A DNA stretch of 64,000 nucleotides from Micromonospora sp. WMMD1128 (GTDB taxonomy: Bacteria > Actinomycetota > Actinomycetes > Mycobacteriales > Micromonosporaceae), in the NCBI RefSeq assembly GCF_027497235.1, contig NZ_CP114902.1, forward strand, positions 5,110,001 to 5,174,000, read 5' to 3'. The translations under genes and the position numbers were made by a program. The notes under the pieces are model-generated. The model saw only the letters and a list, made by a program, of their open reading frames with translations. It made no database searches and was not told the DNA's origin. Positions 53,802 to 63,122 of this stretch are shown here, piece by piece; positions within the stretch are counted from its first letter, which is position 1, and the number at the start of each line of letters is the position of its first letter.

Positions 53802-54470
53802 TCATAGCAGGTTGGCGTCCTGCACCAGCAGCGCCACCTGCACGCGGTTGTTCAGGTCGAGCTTGGCGAGCAGCCGGGAGACGTACGCCTTCACCGTCGC
53901 CACGCTCATGAACAGCTCGGCGGAGATCTCCGCGTTGGTCCGCCCACGGCCCAGCAGCAGTGCGACCTCCCGTTCCCGCTCGGACAACCCGTCCAGCAGC
54001 CGCATCGCCCGATCCCGTTTGGGATCCGGGCCCGGTGCCGGCGCGGCGCCGGTGACGTGCGCGATCAGCTTGCGGGTCACCGCCGGAGACAGCGTCGCCT
54101 CCCCCGCCGCGACCCGGCGCACCGCCGCCACGATCTCGGCCGGCGGGGTGTCCTTGAGCAGGAAACCGCTCGCCCCGGCCCGCAACGCCCGCAGCACCTG
54201 CTCGTCGGCGTCGAACGTGGTCAGCACCAGCACCTCGGGCGGGTCCGCCGCCGCCCGCAGCGCCTCGGTCGCGATCAGCCCGTCCACCCGGGGCATCCGG
54301 ATGTCCATCAGCACCACGTCCGGGGCGTGCGCGGCGACCGCCGCGGGCACCTCCGAGCCGTCGGCGGCCTCGCCCACCACGACCAGGTCGGGAACGCCGC
54401 CGAGGATCATCGACAGCGCACCCCGGACCAGCGGATCGTCATCGACGATCAACACCCGCACCGGACTCAT
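53802..54470 (-). CDS. NarL/LuxR-type response regulator
   Basis: The 222-residue protein has a receiver domain (acidic pocket in RVLIVDDDPLVRGAL, phosphoacceptor Asp in DVVLMDIRMPRVDG, Lys in GFLLKDTPPAEI) and a LuxR HTH (GLSEREREVALLLGRGRTNA, ATVKAYVSRLLAKLDL). ATG 54470 overlaps the stop of its kinase gene as ATGA. It probably controls the divergent ABC exporter at 55839, as in many similar loci. Confidence 0.94.
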   Translation of the reverse strand: MSPVRVLIVDDDPLVRGALSMILGGVPDLVVVGEAADGSEVPAAVAAHAPDVVLMDIRMPRVDGLIATEALRAAADPPEVLVLTTFDADEQVLRALRAGASGFLLKDTPPAEIVAAVRRVAAGEATLSPAVTRKLIAHVTGAAPAPGPDPKRDRAMRLLDGLSEREREVALLLGRGRTNAEISAELFMSVATVKAYVSRLLAKLDLNNRVQVALLVQDANLL

Positions 54471-55705
54471 GAGGGGATCGTCCAGGGCAGCCAGGCGGTC
54501 AGCCGGAAGTTGCCGTCGGAGTCCCGTCCGTGGTCGAGCCGGCCGCCGGCCAGGGTGACCCGCTCGGCGACCCCGACCAGCCCGGTGCCGGTGCCGGGGA
54601 TCGACGTGACCGGCCCGCCGACCGGCCACGGGTTGCTGATCTCGACCGCGAGCCCGTCGCCGGGAGCGCCGGACAGCCGGACCGTCACCACCGCGCCCGG
54701 CGCGTGCTTGCGGGCGTTGGTCAGCCCCTCCTGCACGATCCGGTACGCGCTGCGCCCGATCGCCACCGGCACCGCGTCCGGTTCGGTCACCTCGTCGACC
54801 ACGCTGACGCGTACCCCGGCGTCACGACTTTCGGCGACCAGCGCGGGCACGTCGCCGAGCGTCGGCTGCGGCCGTTCCGGGGTGGCCTCGGCACGCACCT
54901 CGGTCCGCAGCACCCCGATCACCTCGCGCAGGTCCTGGAGGGCGGCGTGCGCGCTGGCGCGGATCACACCGGCCGCCCGGGCGACCTCCTCCGGGGGCGC
55001 GTCCGGGCGGAACTCCAGCGCCCCGGCGTGCAGGCTGAGCAGCGAGATCCGGTGGGCGAGCACGTCGTGCATCTCCCGGGCGATCCGGCCGCGTTCGAGC
55101 CGGCGGGCCTGGTCGAGCCGGAGCTGCTGCTCGGCCTCGGCCCGCTCGGCGCGGTCGCGCAGCGACACCACCAACTGGCGGCGGGCCCGGACGAACAGCG
55201 CCCAGGCCACCGCGACGCCGATGAACAGTGCGGTCCAGGCCACGGCAGCCCAGGGCGGCAGCGCCGGGGAGGGGCGTAGCGTCTCGTAGGGCAGCGCGGT
55301 GACCACGTTCCAGCCGACGAGCGCCAGCCCGATCGGCAGCGGCCGGTGCACCAGCACGGTGAACAGCACGACCAGCAGCACCACGCCGGCGGTGATCGAG
55401 AAGAGCGTCAGCGGCGCGGTGGCCACCGCCAGCCCCACCGGCCAGCGGCGGCGCAGCCAGAGCCCGCCGGTGGCCAGCAGGCCGGCGATCAGGTCCACCC
55501 CGATCAGCCAGTCCGGCCCGGCGTTCAACGCGAAGTCCGGGCTGCCGCTGACCGCGTCCTCGTGGGCGATGAGCACCCAGCCCAGCGAGATCAGGAACAG
55601 CAGCCCGTCGACGAACCAGTCCCGCGGGGTCCGGCGGGCGGACCGGGCGGGCACCAGGGAGCCCGGCAGGAGCCAGGGATGATCGGGTGCGACGGCGCTG
55701 CTCAC
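54467..55705 (-). CDS. HisKA_3-type sensor histidine kinase
   Basis: The 412-residue kinase has about five or six transmembrane helices (residues 35-185), a short coiled coil (RARRQLVVSLRDRAERAEAE), the phospho-His in RGRIAREMHDVLAHRISLLS and an HATPase domain ending VEISNPWPVG, GTGLVGVAERVTLAGG. GTG 55705 lies seven bases after TAGCAT (55718-55713), suggesting a leaderless start. The membrane-embedded sensor with little outside loop suits detection of membrane-active compounds, which would fit the neighbouring exporter. Confidence 0.93.
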   Translation of the reverse strand: MSSAVAPDHPWLLPGSLVPARSARRTPRDWFVDGLLFLISLGWVLIAHEDAVSGSPDFALNAGPDWLIGVDLIAGLLATGGLWLRRRWPVGLAVATAPLTLFSITAGVVLLVVLFTVLVHRPLPIGLALVGWNVVTALPYETLRPSPALPPWAAVAWTALFIGVAVAWALFVRARRQLVVSLRDRAERAEAEQQLRLDQARRLERGRIAREMHDVLAHRISLLSLHAGALEFRPDAPPEEVARAAGVIRASAHAALQDLREVIGVLRTEVRAEATPERPQPTLGDVPALVAESRDAGVRVSVVDEVTEPDAVPVAIGRSAYRIVQEGLTNARKHAPGAVVTVRLSGAPGDGLAVEISNPWPVGGPVTSIPGTGTGLVGVAERVTLAGGRLDHGRDSDGNFRLTAWLPWTIPS

Positions 55706-55838
55706 CTGCCCAATGCTAGGGAGCCGACCGGACCGGCGCCCAGCTACCAAAGTCGACGCCTACGGTGAACCGAGGTCGGTACGGGCACCGACCGCCGGCC
55801 GCAGCGAACGGCCGGGCGGCCCCGGCAGGCTTCTCGGC

Positions 55839-56738
55839 ATGATTGACGTCGACCACCTGACCAAACGGTACGGCCCGCACGTCGCCGTCGAGGACGTCAC
55901 GTTCCGGTGCGAACCGGGCACCGTGACCGGTTTCCTCGGCCCGAACGGCGCCGGCAAGTCCACCACGATGCGCATGATCTGCGGAATGACGCCGCCCAGC
56001 TCGGGCGGGGCCACCGTGGCCGGCCGGCCCTACCGGCAGCTGCCGAACCCGGGGCGGGAGATCGGCGTGCTGCTCGACGCCTCGGCCCAGCACGCCGGGC
56101 GCACCGGCCGGGAGACGCTCACCCTGGCCGCCCGCACCATGGGCGTGGACCGGGAGCAGGTCGCGGCGAAACTCGACCTGGTCGGGTTGAACGGCACCGC
56201 CGCGCGGCGGCGGGTCGGCGCGTACTCCCTGGGCATGCGGCAGCGGCTCGGCCTGGCGGTGGCGCTGCTGGGCGACCCCCGGGTGCTGATCCTGGACGAG
56301 CCGGCCAACGGCCTCGACCCGGAGGGCATCTACTGGATGCGCGGCCTGCTGCGCGACTACGCCGACCGGGGCGGCACCGTGCTTCTCTCCTCGCACCTGT
56401 TGCGCGAGGTGGAGGCGGTGGCCGACCGGCTGGTGGTGATCGGCGGCGGCCAGGTGGTCGCCCAGGGCGGCAAGGACGAGCTGCTGGCCGGCGCCGGCAC
56501 CCTGGTCCGCGCCCGGGACCAGCACGCCCTGCGCCTCACCCTGGACCGGGCCGCGCTGCCGGCCACCGCCGGCACCGACGGCGGCTTCGTCGTCCGCGCC
56601 GAGCCGGGAGCCGTCGGTCAGGCCGCGGCCGACGCCGGGCTGGTCCTCACCGAGCTGCGGCCCGCCGGCACCGGCGGGCTGGAGCAACTCTTCCTCACCC
56701 TCACCGCCGGCTCGTCGACCAAGGAGGCCGTCCGATGA
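55839..56738 (+). CDS. ABC transporter ATP-binding protein
   Basis: The 299-residue ATPase has Walker A GFLGPNGAGKSTTMRMI, signature YSLGMRQRLGLAVALLGDP, Walker B VLILDEPANGLDPEG and the switch His in LLSSHLLREVE. It belongs to the CcmA/NatA-like exporter ATPases. The C-terminal 80 residues form the accessory domain common in drug or bacitracin exporters. ATG 55839 is placed at the start of family similarity; no strong ribosome site is seen. The permease gene overlaps its stop as ATGA. Confidence 0.94.
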   Translation: MIDVDHLTKRYGPHVAVEDVTFRCEPGTVTGFLGPNGAGKSTTMRMICGMTPPSSGGATVAGRPYRQLPNPGREIGVLLDASAQHAGRTGRETLTLAARTMGVDREQVAAKLDLVGLNGTAARRRVGAYSLGMRQRLGLAVALLGDPRVLILDEPANGLDPEGIYWMRGLLRDYADRGGTVLLSSHLLREVEAVADRLVVIGGGQVVAQGGKDELLAGAGTLVRARDQHALRLTLDRAALPATAGTDGGFVVRAEPGAVGQAAADAGLVLTELRPAGTGGLEQLFLTLTAGSSTKEAVR

Positions 56739-57529
56739 CCACCGCCACCACCACCGCTCCCCCCGCCGCCCAGGCGCGGCACGAGCCGGCCGCCGCCGGC
56801 CCCTCGCTGGCCCGGCTGACCGAGGTGGAGCTGCGCAAGCTCGCCGACACCCGGGCCGGACGCTGGCTGCTGATCACGATCGGGCTGATCGCGGTCGCCA
56901 TCGTGGTGGTGCAGCTCTTCGTCACCGACGCGCCGGAACAGACGTTCGCCGCGTTCTTCGAGCCGTCGCTGCTGCCGGTCGGGCTGCTCCTGCCGGTGCT
57001 GGGCATCCTCTCGATCACCGGCGAGTGGTCCCAGCGCACCGCGCTGACCACGTTCGCGCTGGTGCCACGCCGGGAGCGGGTGATCGTCGCCAAGCTCGCC
57101 GCGGTGGTGCTGGCCGCGCTCGGCTCGGTGCTGGTCAGCCTCGCCGTCGCCGTCGCCGGCACGCTCGCCGCCAAGGCCACCGGTGGGGCCGGCGCCTGGA
57201 CGTTCGACTGGCAGATGCTGCCGTACGCGGCGGTGTTCCAGGTGGCGAACGTGCTGCTGGGCGCCGGGTTCGGTCTGCTGCTGTTGAGCACGCCGCTGGC
57301 GATCGTCACCTACCTGCTGCTGCCGACCGTGTGGAGCGTGCTGGCCGCGATGATCGAGGGGCTGCGGGAGCCGGCCCGCTGGCTGGACACCACCTCCACG
57401 ATGGAGCCGCTGCTGGGGTCGGACGTGACGGCCGGGCAGTGGGGCCGGCTCGGGGTCTCGTTGGCGGTCTGGGTGCTCCTGCCGCTGGTCGCCGGGCTGA
57501 TCCGTACCCTCCGCCGCGAGGTGTCCTGA
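56735..57529 (+). CDS. ABC transporter permease
   Basis: The 264-residue membrane protein has an Ala/Thr-rich cytoplasmic start followed by about six transmembrane helices (ITIGLIAVAIVVVQLF, LPVGLLLPVLGILSI, VVLAALGSVLVSLAVAVAG and others). It belongs to the ABC-2 type permeases and pairs with the ATPase directly upstream. The TGEWSQRTALTTFALVP loop after helix 2 is typical. Substrate unknown; the adjacent two-component system suggests a stress or antibiotic response. Confidence 0.9.
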   Translation: MTTATTTAPPAAQARHEPAAAGPSLARLTEVELRKLADTRAGRWLLITIGLIAVAIVVVQLFVTDAPEQTFAAFFEPSLLPVGLLLPVLGILSITGEWSQRTALTTFALVPRRERVIVAKLAAVVLAALGSVLVSLAVAVAGTLAAKATGGAGAWTFDWQMLPYAAVFQVANVLLGAGFGLLLLSTPLAIVTYLLLPTVWSVLAAMIEGLREPARWLDTTSTMEPLLGSDVTAGQWGRLGVSLAVWVLLPLVAGLIRTLRREVS

Positions 57530-57542
57530 CCCGTGGCGGTCC

Positions 57543-59003
57543 TCAGGTGACGATCACCGCGGCCAGGGTGGCGAAGGCGGCGGAGAGCGCCACGCCGGTC
57601 CACCGTCGCCACGGCGGCGCCCCGGCGACGGCCGGCAATCCGCGCCAGCGACGGACCGCGAGCGCCGCGGCGACCCCGGTCAGCGCCGCTCCCAGCGGCC
57701 AGAGCCAGCCGGGCACGATCGACCAGTCGCCGAGCCGGTGGCCGAGGGCGAGGTAGAGCACCGCCCAGACAGCGGCGGAGAGCAGGGTGAGCCGGTCCGG
57801 CCCGCGTCGGGCGGTGCTCCACAGCGACAGGCCGCCGAGGAAGGTGAACGCCAGCGCCAGGATCGCGCCGATCCAGCGGGGCAGACCTGTCGACTCGCTC
57901 GCCGCGTCACCGCGGACACCGAGCAGCCGCAGGCCGAGCGCGTCGACGTCGCGGGCAGTGTTGGCGAGCACCACGATCCCCCGGCCGGCGGTGCGGTCGT
58001 ATCCGACGTACGCCCGGAAGCCGCCGGTGCCGCCGTTGTGCCAGACGATCTCCCGGTCGCCGTACCGGCTGGTGAACCAGCCGTAGCCGATCCGGCGCCC
58101 GCCCTCGTCGGCGAAGCGGGGGGTGGCGGCGTCGGCCCCGGGCGCGGTGCCGGCGAGCATCGCGGCGGTGAGCCGGGCCAGGTCCTCGGCGGTGGACCAG
58201 ACGCCGACGCCGGCCGGGGCGTAGCCCGCGCCCAGCCACTCCGCGGTGGGTCGGCCACCGGTGGTGGCGCCCTCGGCGCGGCCGGCGGGCAGCTGGCCCC
58301 GGTCGGTGGCGACGACGGTGGCGGTCATGCCCAGTGGGCCGAGCACGTCGCGCCGGACCAGCTCCGGGTAGCCGACGCCGGCCTGCGCGGCAAGTCCCTG
58401 GCCGAGCAGCGACGGGCCGAGATTGGAGTACGAGACCGTGCCGCGCTCGCCGTCCCGCTCGGTGCCGGCGGCGTCGGCCACGACCCGGTCCACGTCGTCA
58501 CCGGCGTACGCGTTGCCGGCGGTGACCGACGCCCACCAGTTCCGGGCCAGCGCGGCCGGGCCGGTCGGCAGCCGGGGCAGCCCGGAACGGTGGCTGGCCA
58601 GCTCGGCGAGGGTGGCCTCGCCGGCCGGGCCGGTCACCTCGGGCAGGACGGTGCGGAGTGGGTCGTCGGGGCGGACCGCGCCGGCCGCCACCCGGCGGGC
58701 CAGGAGCATGCCGGTGAGCGGCTTGCCGACCGAGCCGATCTCGAACGGGGTGCCCGGCTCGACGGCCGGCCCACCGGGCGCCCGGTCGCCGAGGCCGGCG
58801 ACGCGGACCCGACCGCTCTCGATCGAGGCCACCGCGAGACCGCGCCAACCCCGCGGGTCGTCGACGGCGGCGCGGACGGTCGCGGCCAGGTCGGCGTCGC
58901 CGGTCTGTCGCGGGCCGAGTTCCGGGGCGCGGGGCATCAGGCCGGTGGCGACGGCCGCCGCGACGAGGCCGGCGACGGCGGTGAGGACGGTCGGGGTACG
59001 CAT
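57543..59003 (-). CDS. Exported serine hydrolase with C-terminal membrane helices
   Basis: The protein has 486 residues. A signal or anchor segment (1-25) leads to a beta-lactamase-fold domain (about 30-365) with SxxK in FEIGSVGKPLTGML, the YxN-type motif VSYSNLGPSLLG and the HxG-like WHNGGTGGF. Residues 375-486 form about four transmembrane helices. Such proteins remodel or hydrolyse cell-wall peptides or esters outside the membrane. ATG 59003 has GGAAGG upstream. It follows the winged-helix gene by 32 bases and is probably controlled by it. Confidence 0.9.
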   Translation of the reverse strand: MRTPTVLTAVAGLVAAAVATGLMPRAPELGPRQTGDADLAATVRAAVDDPRGWRGLAVASIESGRVRVAGLGDRAPGGPAVEPGTPFEIGSVGKPLTGMLLARRVAAGAVRPDDPLRTVLPEVTGPAGEATLAELASHRSGLPRLPTGPAALARNWWASVTAGNAYAGDDVDRVVADAAGTERDGERGTVSYSNLGPSLLGQGLAAQAGVGYPELVRRDVLGPLGMTATVVATDRGQLPAGRAEGATTGGRPTAEWLGAGYAPAGVGVWSTAEDLARLTAAMLAGTAPGADAATPRFADEGGRRIGYGWFTSRYGDREIVWHNGGTGGFRAYVGYDRTAGRGIVVLANTARDVDALGLRLLGVRGDAASESTGLPRWIGAILALAFTFLGGLSLWSTARRGPDRLTLLSAAVWAVLYLALGHRLGDWSIVPGWLWPLGAALTGVAAALAVRRWRGLPAVAGAPPWRRWTGVALSAAFATLAAVIVT

Positions 59004-59035
59004 GGTGCTGCCTTCCGTCGGGGGTGGGTGGGCGG

Positions 59036-59548
59036 TCAGCGGCGGGCGGCGGTGAGGATGGCAAGCAGCGGCACCACCCGCTCGGCTGGGATGTCGTAGT
59101 GTCCGCGGGCCCCGCTGCGCAGCCAGCCGGCGGCGGCGAGCTGCCGCAGGTGGTGGTGGAGTTGCCCGGTGGTGCCGAGGCCGTCGAGGTCGGCCAGCTC
59201 GGCGGTGCCGTGCCGACCGCCAAGGATCTCGCGCAGCAGCCGCAGCCGGACCGGGTGGGCCAGCGCGGTGAGCGTGCCGGCCAGCGCCGGCCAGTCGCCG
59301 TCGAGCAGGTCGTCGACGCCGGCGCCGTACTGCCAGTCGTAGTGCCGGTCGGCGGTGCGCACGGTGCCGGTGTAGAGCACCGCGCCGGCGCTGTCGGTCG
59401 GGAGCCGCCGCTTGAGCCCGTCGAGCGCCCAGAACACTTCCGCCGGGTCGGCCTCGCCGGCCGCCGGGTCCGGCGCCGTCGCCCGGCCGGCGACCAGCCG
59501 GGCCACCTGGGCTTCGAGGGCCGCCAACCGTTCCTCCACGCTCGCCAT
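59036..59548 (-). CDS. Winged-helix regulator (ArsR-like)
   Basis: The protein has 170 residues. An N-terminal coiled segment (VEERLAALEAQVARLVAG) precedes a winged helix (about 95-165; ALAHPVRLRLLREILGG, GTTGQLHHHLRQLAAAGWLR). ATG 59548 lies six bases after TAGCTT (59560-59555), with TTGCAC at 59584-59579 and 18 bases between them. The palindrome ACGTA-N2-TACGT (59568-59579) lies between these boxes, indicating autoregulation. The serine hydrolase gene downstream is probably in the same transcript. Confidence 0.88.
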   Translation of the reverse strand: MASVEERLAALEAQVARLVAGRATAPDPAAGEADPAEVFWALDGLKRRLPTDSAGAVLYTGTVRTADRHYDWQYGAGVDDLLDGDWPALAGTLTALAHPVRLRLLREILGGRHGTAELADLDGLGTTGQLHHHLRQLAAAGWLRSGARGHYDIPAERVVPLLAILTAARR

Positions 59549-59554
59549 GACCCA

Positions 59555-59584
59555 AAGCTACGCTAGTACGTAGGTACGTGCAAA
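59555..59584 (-). promoter_or_regulatory. Promoter and operator of the winged-helix regulator
   Basis: TTGCAC (59584-59579), 18 bases and TAGCTT (59560-59555) precede ATG 59548 by six bases. The palindrome ACGTAGGTACGT (59568-59579) overlaps the end of the -35 box and the spacer. Confidence 0.65.
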
Positions 59585-59696
59585 CGAAGGAAGCCGCATC
59601 CCGCGGGGGATCGTGGCTTTTCGGCATCAGACCGAACCGTTCGGGCATGTTCTTCGTACAGACCAGTGGGTCGTGGGCGCGCAACTCGGAGGCACA

Positions 59697-60620
59697 GTGT
59701 CAGTGGTTCGGACTGATCCATTCGCGGGGACGATCCTCCAGGTGGGCGTCCTGGCGGGTCTCGCCGGCACCGTCGGCCTGGGCCGGGCGGGCTGGGCCGC
59801 CGGCCTCGTCTACGGGATGGTGCTGCTCGCCGTGCTCGACCGTGGCCGGCGCCGCTCGGGCGCGGACCGGCTCGGACCCGCCGACTGGGTGACGCTGGGC
59901 CGGGCGACGCTGGCCGGCGGCGTGACCGCGCTCGTGGTCGACTCGTTCAGCCGACCGATCGCGGTTCCGGTGCTGGTCGGGCTCACCGCGGTCGCGCTCT
60001 CCCTCGACTGGGTCGACGGGCAGGTGGCCCGGCGCACCGGCACGGTGAGTGCGCTCGGCGCCCGGTTCGACATGGAGGTCGACTCCTTCCTCGTCCTGGT
60101 GCTCTGCGCGTACGTGACCGGCCAGGTGGGACCGTGGGTGCTGGTGATCGGCGCGATGCGGTACGCCTTCGTCGCGGCCGGCTGGGCGCTGCCCTGGCTG
60201 CACGGTTCGTTGCCGCCCCGCTACTGGCGCAAGACCGTCGCCGCGACCCAGGGCATCGCGCTGGCCGTGGTGGCGGCCGGGGTGCTGCCGGCGCCGCTGG
60301 CCGTCGCGGTGCTCGCCGGCGCGCTCGCGCTGCTCGTCGAGTCGTTCGGCCGCGACGTGTTCTGGCTGTGGCGGCACCGCGCCGGGACTGCTCACCCGGC
60401 GGTCGCCCGGCTGGAGGTCGCGCGCCCGGAGATCGCCCGCCCGGAGGTCGTGCGCCCGGAGGTCGTGCGCCCGGCGGCGGCCCGCCCGGCAGCCGCCCGT
60501 CCGGAGGTCGTGCGCCCGGCGGCGATGCGCGCTCCCGTGTCGGCGGCTCGCCGGTCCGGCTGGGAGCCCGACGCCCCCGTGCTCGTCGGCCGCGCCGAGG
60601 TCGGCGGGCGACGCTCGTGA
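59697..60620 (+). CDS. CDP-alcohol phosphatidyltransferase family membrane enzyme
   Basis: The 307-residue protein has about six transmembrane helices and a complete catalytic motif DGQVARRTGTVSALGARFD followed by MEVD, matching DGx2ARx8Gx3Dx3D (about residues 108-130). It should join a phospho-alcohol head group to a lipid. The C-terminal 70 residues are cytoplasmic and made of ARPEV-like pentapeptides. GTG 59697 has GGAGG four bases before it; GTG 59703 is also possible. It overlaps the sulfatase-like gene as GTGA, so both probably serve one envelope lipid or glycopolymer. Confidence 0.92.
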   Translation: MSVVRTDPFAGTILQVGVLAGLAGTVGLGRAGWAAGLVYGMVLLAVLDRGRRRSGADRLGPADWVTLGRATLAGGVTALVVDSFSRPIAVPVLVGLTAVALSLDWVDGQVARRTGTVSALGARFDMEVDSFLVLVLCAYVTGQVGPWVLVIGAMRYAFVAAGWALPWLHGSLPPRYWRKTVAATQGIALAVVAAGVLPAPLAVAVLAGALALLVESFGRDVFWLWRHRAGTAHPAVARLEVARPEIARPEVVRPEVVRPAAARPAAARPEVVRPAAMRAPVSAARRSGWEPDAPVLVGRAEVGGRRS

Positions 60621-62338
60621 CCGGCGACGCCCCGACCACGCCCGAGCCGAACCACCCGACCGGCGACGCTCCGACCACGCCCGACGCCGCCACGACCGAC
60701 GCCGCCGCGAGCCAGGCCGCCGACGTGGGGGGCCGGCGCCGCCGGATCCGATCCGTGGCGGCCACCACGCTGGCCGCCGGGCTCGTGCTTGTCGCGCTCG
60801 TCGCGCCGACCGACGTCAACGACCTCACCCCCGCCGCGTTCCTGCGCATCCCGGTGGAGGGGCTGGTCGCGGTCGCCCTGCTCCTGGTGCTGCCGCCGAG
60901 ACCGCGCCGGATCGTGGCCACGGTGCTCGGCGTGCTGCTCGGCCTGGTCCTCGTCCTGAAGATCACCGATCTGGGCTTCTCCACCGTCCTGGACCGCCCC
61001 TTCGACCTGATCTCCGACTGGGCCTTCCTCGCCGCCGGCGCGGAGTTCCTGTCCGAGTCGTACGGGTCGGCCGCCGAGGTGGGCGCCGTGGCGGTGGCCG
61101 TGGTCGCGGTCCTCGCCGTACCGGTGCTGGTGACGCTCTCGGTGCGGCGGCTCGCCCGGGTGGTGGCCGGCCATCGGGCGGTGAGCGCCCGCGCCGCCGC
61201 CGCGCTCGCCGCCGCATGGGTCGCCTGCGCCGTGCTCGGCGCGCAGATCGTGCCGGGGCTGCCGGTCGCCGCCGACACCGTCGCGACCGGCGTCTATGAC
61301 CGCGGCCGGCAGGTGAACGCCGGCCTGCACGACCAGGAGCGGCTGCGTACCAAACTCGCCGGCGACCCGTTCCGGAACACCCCCGGCGACCAGTTGCTGA
61401 CCGGGTTGCGCGGCAAGGACGTCCTGGTCGCGTTCGTGGAGAGCTACGGCCGGGTGGCGGTGGAGGACCCGGAGCTGGCCCCTCAGGTGGACGCCGCGCT
61501 GGACGAGGGGACCCGCCGGCTCGGCGCGGCCGGCTACGGCAGCCGCAGCGCGTTCCTCACCTCGTCCACCACGGGCGGGGGCAGTTGGCTGGCCCACGCC
61601 ACGCTGATGACCGGCATCCGGGCCGACAACCAGCTCCGCTACACCAACCTGGTACACAGCGACCACCTGACGCTCAACGGCGCGTTCAAGCGCGCCGGGT
61701 GGCGCACCTCGCTCGTCATGCCGGCCCTCACCCGGGCCTGGCCGGAGGCCGACTTCTTCGCCGCCGACCAGGTCTACGGCGCAGACGACCTCGGCTACCG
61801 GGGGCCGACGTTCAGCTTCTCCTCGCCGCCGGACCAGTTCACGCTCGAGGCGTTCCAGCGTGCCGAGCGGACGCCCGGGCACGCCCCGGTGATGGCCGAG
61901 ATCCCGCTGCTCTCCAGTCACATCCCGTGGACGCCGGTGCCGAAGCTCGTCGACTGGGACTCCCTCGGCGACGGGTCGGTCTTCCAGGGCACCAACCACG
62001 CCGACCGCGCGGACGAGGGCACCCGCAGGGCGTACCGGAATTCGATCGTCTACTCACTGCGTACCCTGGTCTCCTACGTGGAGCGGTACGGCGACGACGA
62101 CCTGGTGCTGGTCTTCCTCGGCGACCACCAGCCGGCCCGGGCGATCACCGGCGAGGGTGCCGGCAAGGACGTGCCGATCACCATCGTGGCGAAGGATCCG
62201 GCCGTGCTCGACCAGATCTCCGGCTGGCGCTGGCAGGACGGCCTCAACCCCGGCCCGGACGCCCCGGTGTGGCCGATGGAGGCGTTCCGCGACCGGTTCC
62301 TGCGGGCCTTCGGACCGCAGTCCAGGACTCACAGTTAG
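60617..62338 (+). CDS. Membrane sulfatase/phosphoglycerol-transferase-like enzyme
   Basis: The protein has 573 residues. A disordered N-terminus (1-45) leads to about five transmembrane helices (50-225) and an extracellular alkaline-phosphatase-fold domain with VAFVESYGRVAV, the probable nucleophile Thr in LTSSTTGGGSWLAHATLM, and VFLGDHQPA as a late metal site. The layout resembles LtaS-like phosphoglycerol transferases and membrane sulfatases; transfer onto a lipid or wall polymer is more likely than sulfate release. GTG 60617 overlaps the upstream stop. FkbM follows after seven bases. Confidence 0.88.
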   Translation: MTGDAPTTPEPNHPTGDAPTTPDAATTDAAASQAADVGGRRRRIRSVAATTLAAGLVLVALVAPTDVNDLTPAAFLRIPVEGLVAVALLLVLPPRPRRIVATVLGVLLGLVLVLKITDLGFSTVLDRPFDLISDWAFLAAGAEFLSESYGSAAEVGAVAVAVVAVLAVPVLVTLSVRRLARVVAGHRAVSARAAAALAAAWVACAVLGAQIVPGLPVAADTVATGVYDRGRQVNAGLHDQERLRTKLAGDPFRNTPGDQLLTGLRGKDVLVAFVESYGRVAVEDPELAPQVDAALDEGTRRLGAAGYGSRSAFLTSSTTGGGSWLAHATLMTGIRADNQLRYTNLVHSDHLTLNGAFKRAGWRTSLVMPALTRAWPEADFFAADQVYGADDLGYRGPTFSFSSPPDQFTLEAFQRAERTPGHAPVMAEIPLLSSHIPWTPVPKLVDWDSLGDGSVFQGTNHADRADEGTRRAYRNSIVYSLRTLVSYVERYGDDDLVLVFLGDHQPARAITGEGAGKDVPITIVAKDPAVLDQISGWRWQDGLNPGPDAPVWPMEAFRDRFLRAFGPQSRTHS

Positions 62339-62345
62339 GAACGCC

Positions 62346-63107
62346 GTGACGGTGCTCGCACGGGCCTGGGGGATCACCAGGTCCCTGGCCATCTACCACG
62401 GTCAGCCGGCCAAACACCGGCGCGCCCGGGCCCTCTACGGCCGGTTCCTCTCCCCCGGCGACCTCGGCTTCGACATCGGCGCCCACGTCGGCGGGCGGGT
62501 ACGCACCTGGCGGCGGCTGGGCGCGCGGGTGGTCGCGGTCGAGCCGCAGCCGGACTGCCTGCGGGTGCTGCGCCTGGCCTTCGGGCGGGACGCCCGGGTC
62601 GTGATCGAACCGACCGCGGTCGGCGCCCGGCCCGGGCAGGCCCGGCTGGAGCTGTCGTCGGCGACGCCGACGGTGTCCACCATGTCGTCGTCCTGGATCG
62701 ACTCGGTCACCGCCGATCCGAGCTTCGCCGGGGTGCGGTGGGACCGGTCGGTCGAGGTGCCGGTGGTGACGCTCGACGACCTGATCGCCCGGCACGGCGT
62801 ACCGGCGTTCTGCAAGGTCGACGTGGAGGGCTTCGAGGTCGACGTGCTGGCCGGGCTGAGCCGGCCGGTGCGCGGGCTCTCCTTCGAGTACCTGCCACCG
62901 GCGCACGACGCCGCGCTCACCGCGCTCGATCTGGTGGAGCGGCTGGGCGCGCGGGCGGGCGGCTACCGCTACAACTACTCGCCGGTGGAGACGATGCGCT
63001 TCGCCGCCGACGAGTGGCTGGACGCCGCCGGCCTGGTGCGGCTGCTGGAGACGTACCGGCCGGCCGGCCGCTCCGGCGACGTCTACGCCCGGTTGGCGTC
63101 GGCCTGA
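62346..63107 (+). CDS. FkbM-family methyltransferase
   Basis: The 253-residue SAM-dependent enzyme has motif I LGFDIGAHVGGRV, the acidic VVAVEPQPDCLRVLRLAF and the FkbM block FCKVDVEGFEVDVLAGL. It probably methylates a sugar or lipid hydroxyl. The GTG 62346 start has AGGA upstream and lies seven bases after the sulfatase-like gene, making it the third member of the envelope operon. Confidence 0.92.
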   Translation: MTVLARAWGITRSLAIYHGQPAKHRRARALYGRFLSPGDLGFDIGAHVGGRVRTWRRLGARVVAVEPQPDCLRVLRLAFGRDARVVIEPTAVGARPGQARLELSSATPTVSTMSSSWIDSVTADPSFAGVRWDRSVEVPVVTLDDLIARHGVPAFCKVDVEGFEVDVLAGLSRPVRGLSFEYLPPAHDAALTALDLVERLGARAGGYRYNYSPVETMRFAADEWLDAAGLVRLLETYRPAGRSGDVYARLASA

Positions 63108-63122
63108 TCTAGGCTGGCGGCC

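Noticed and set aside
59004..59684. A longer frame for the serine hydrolase running upstream over the winged-helix gene.
   Set aside because: ATG 59003 has a good ribosome site and starts a signal peptide, and the extension lies in another frame of the regulator gene.
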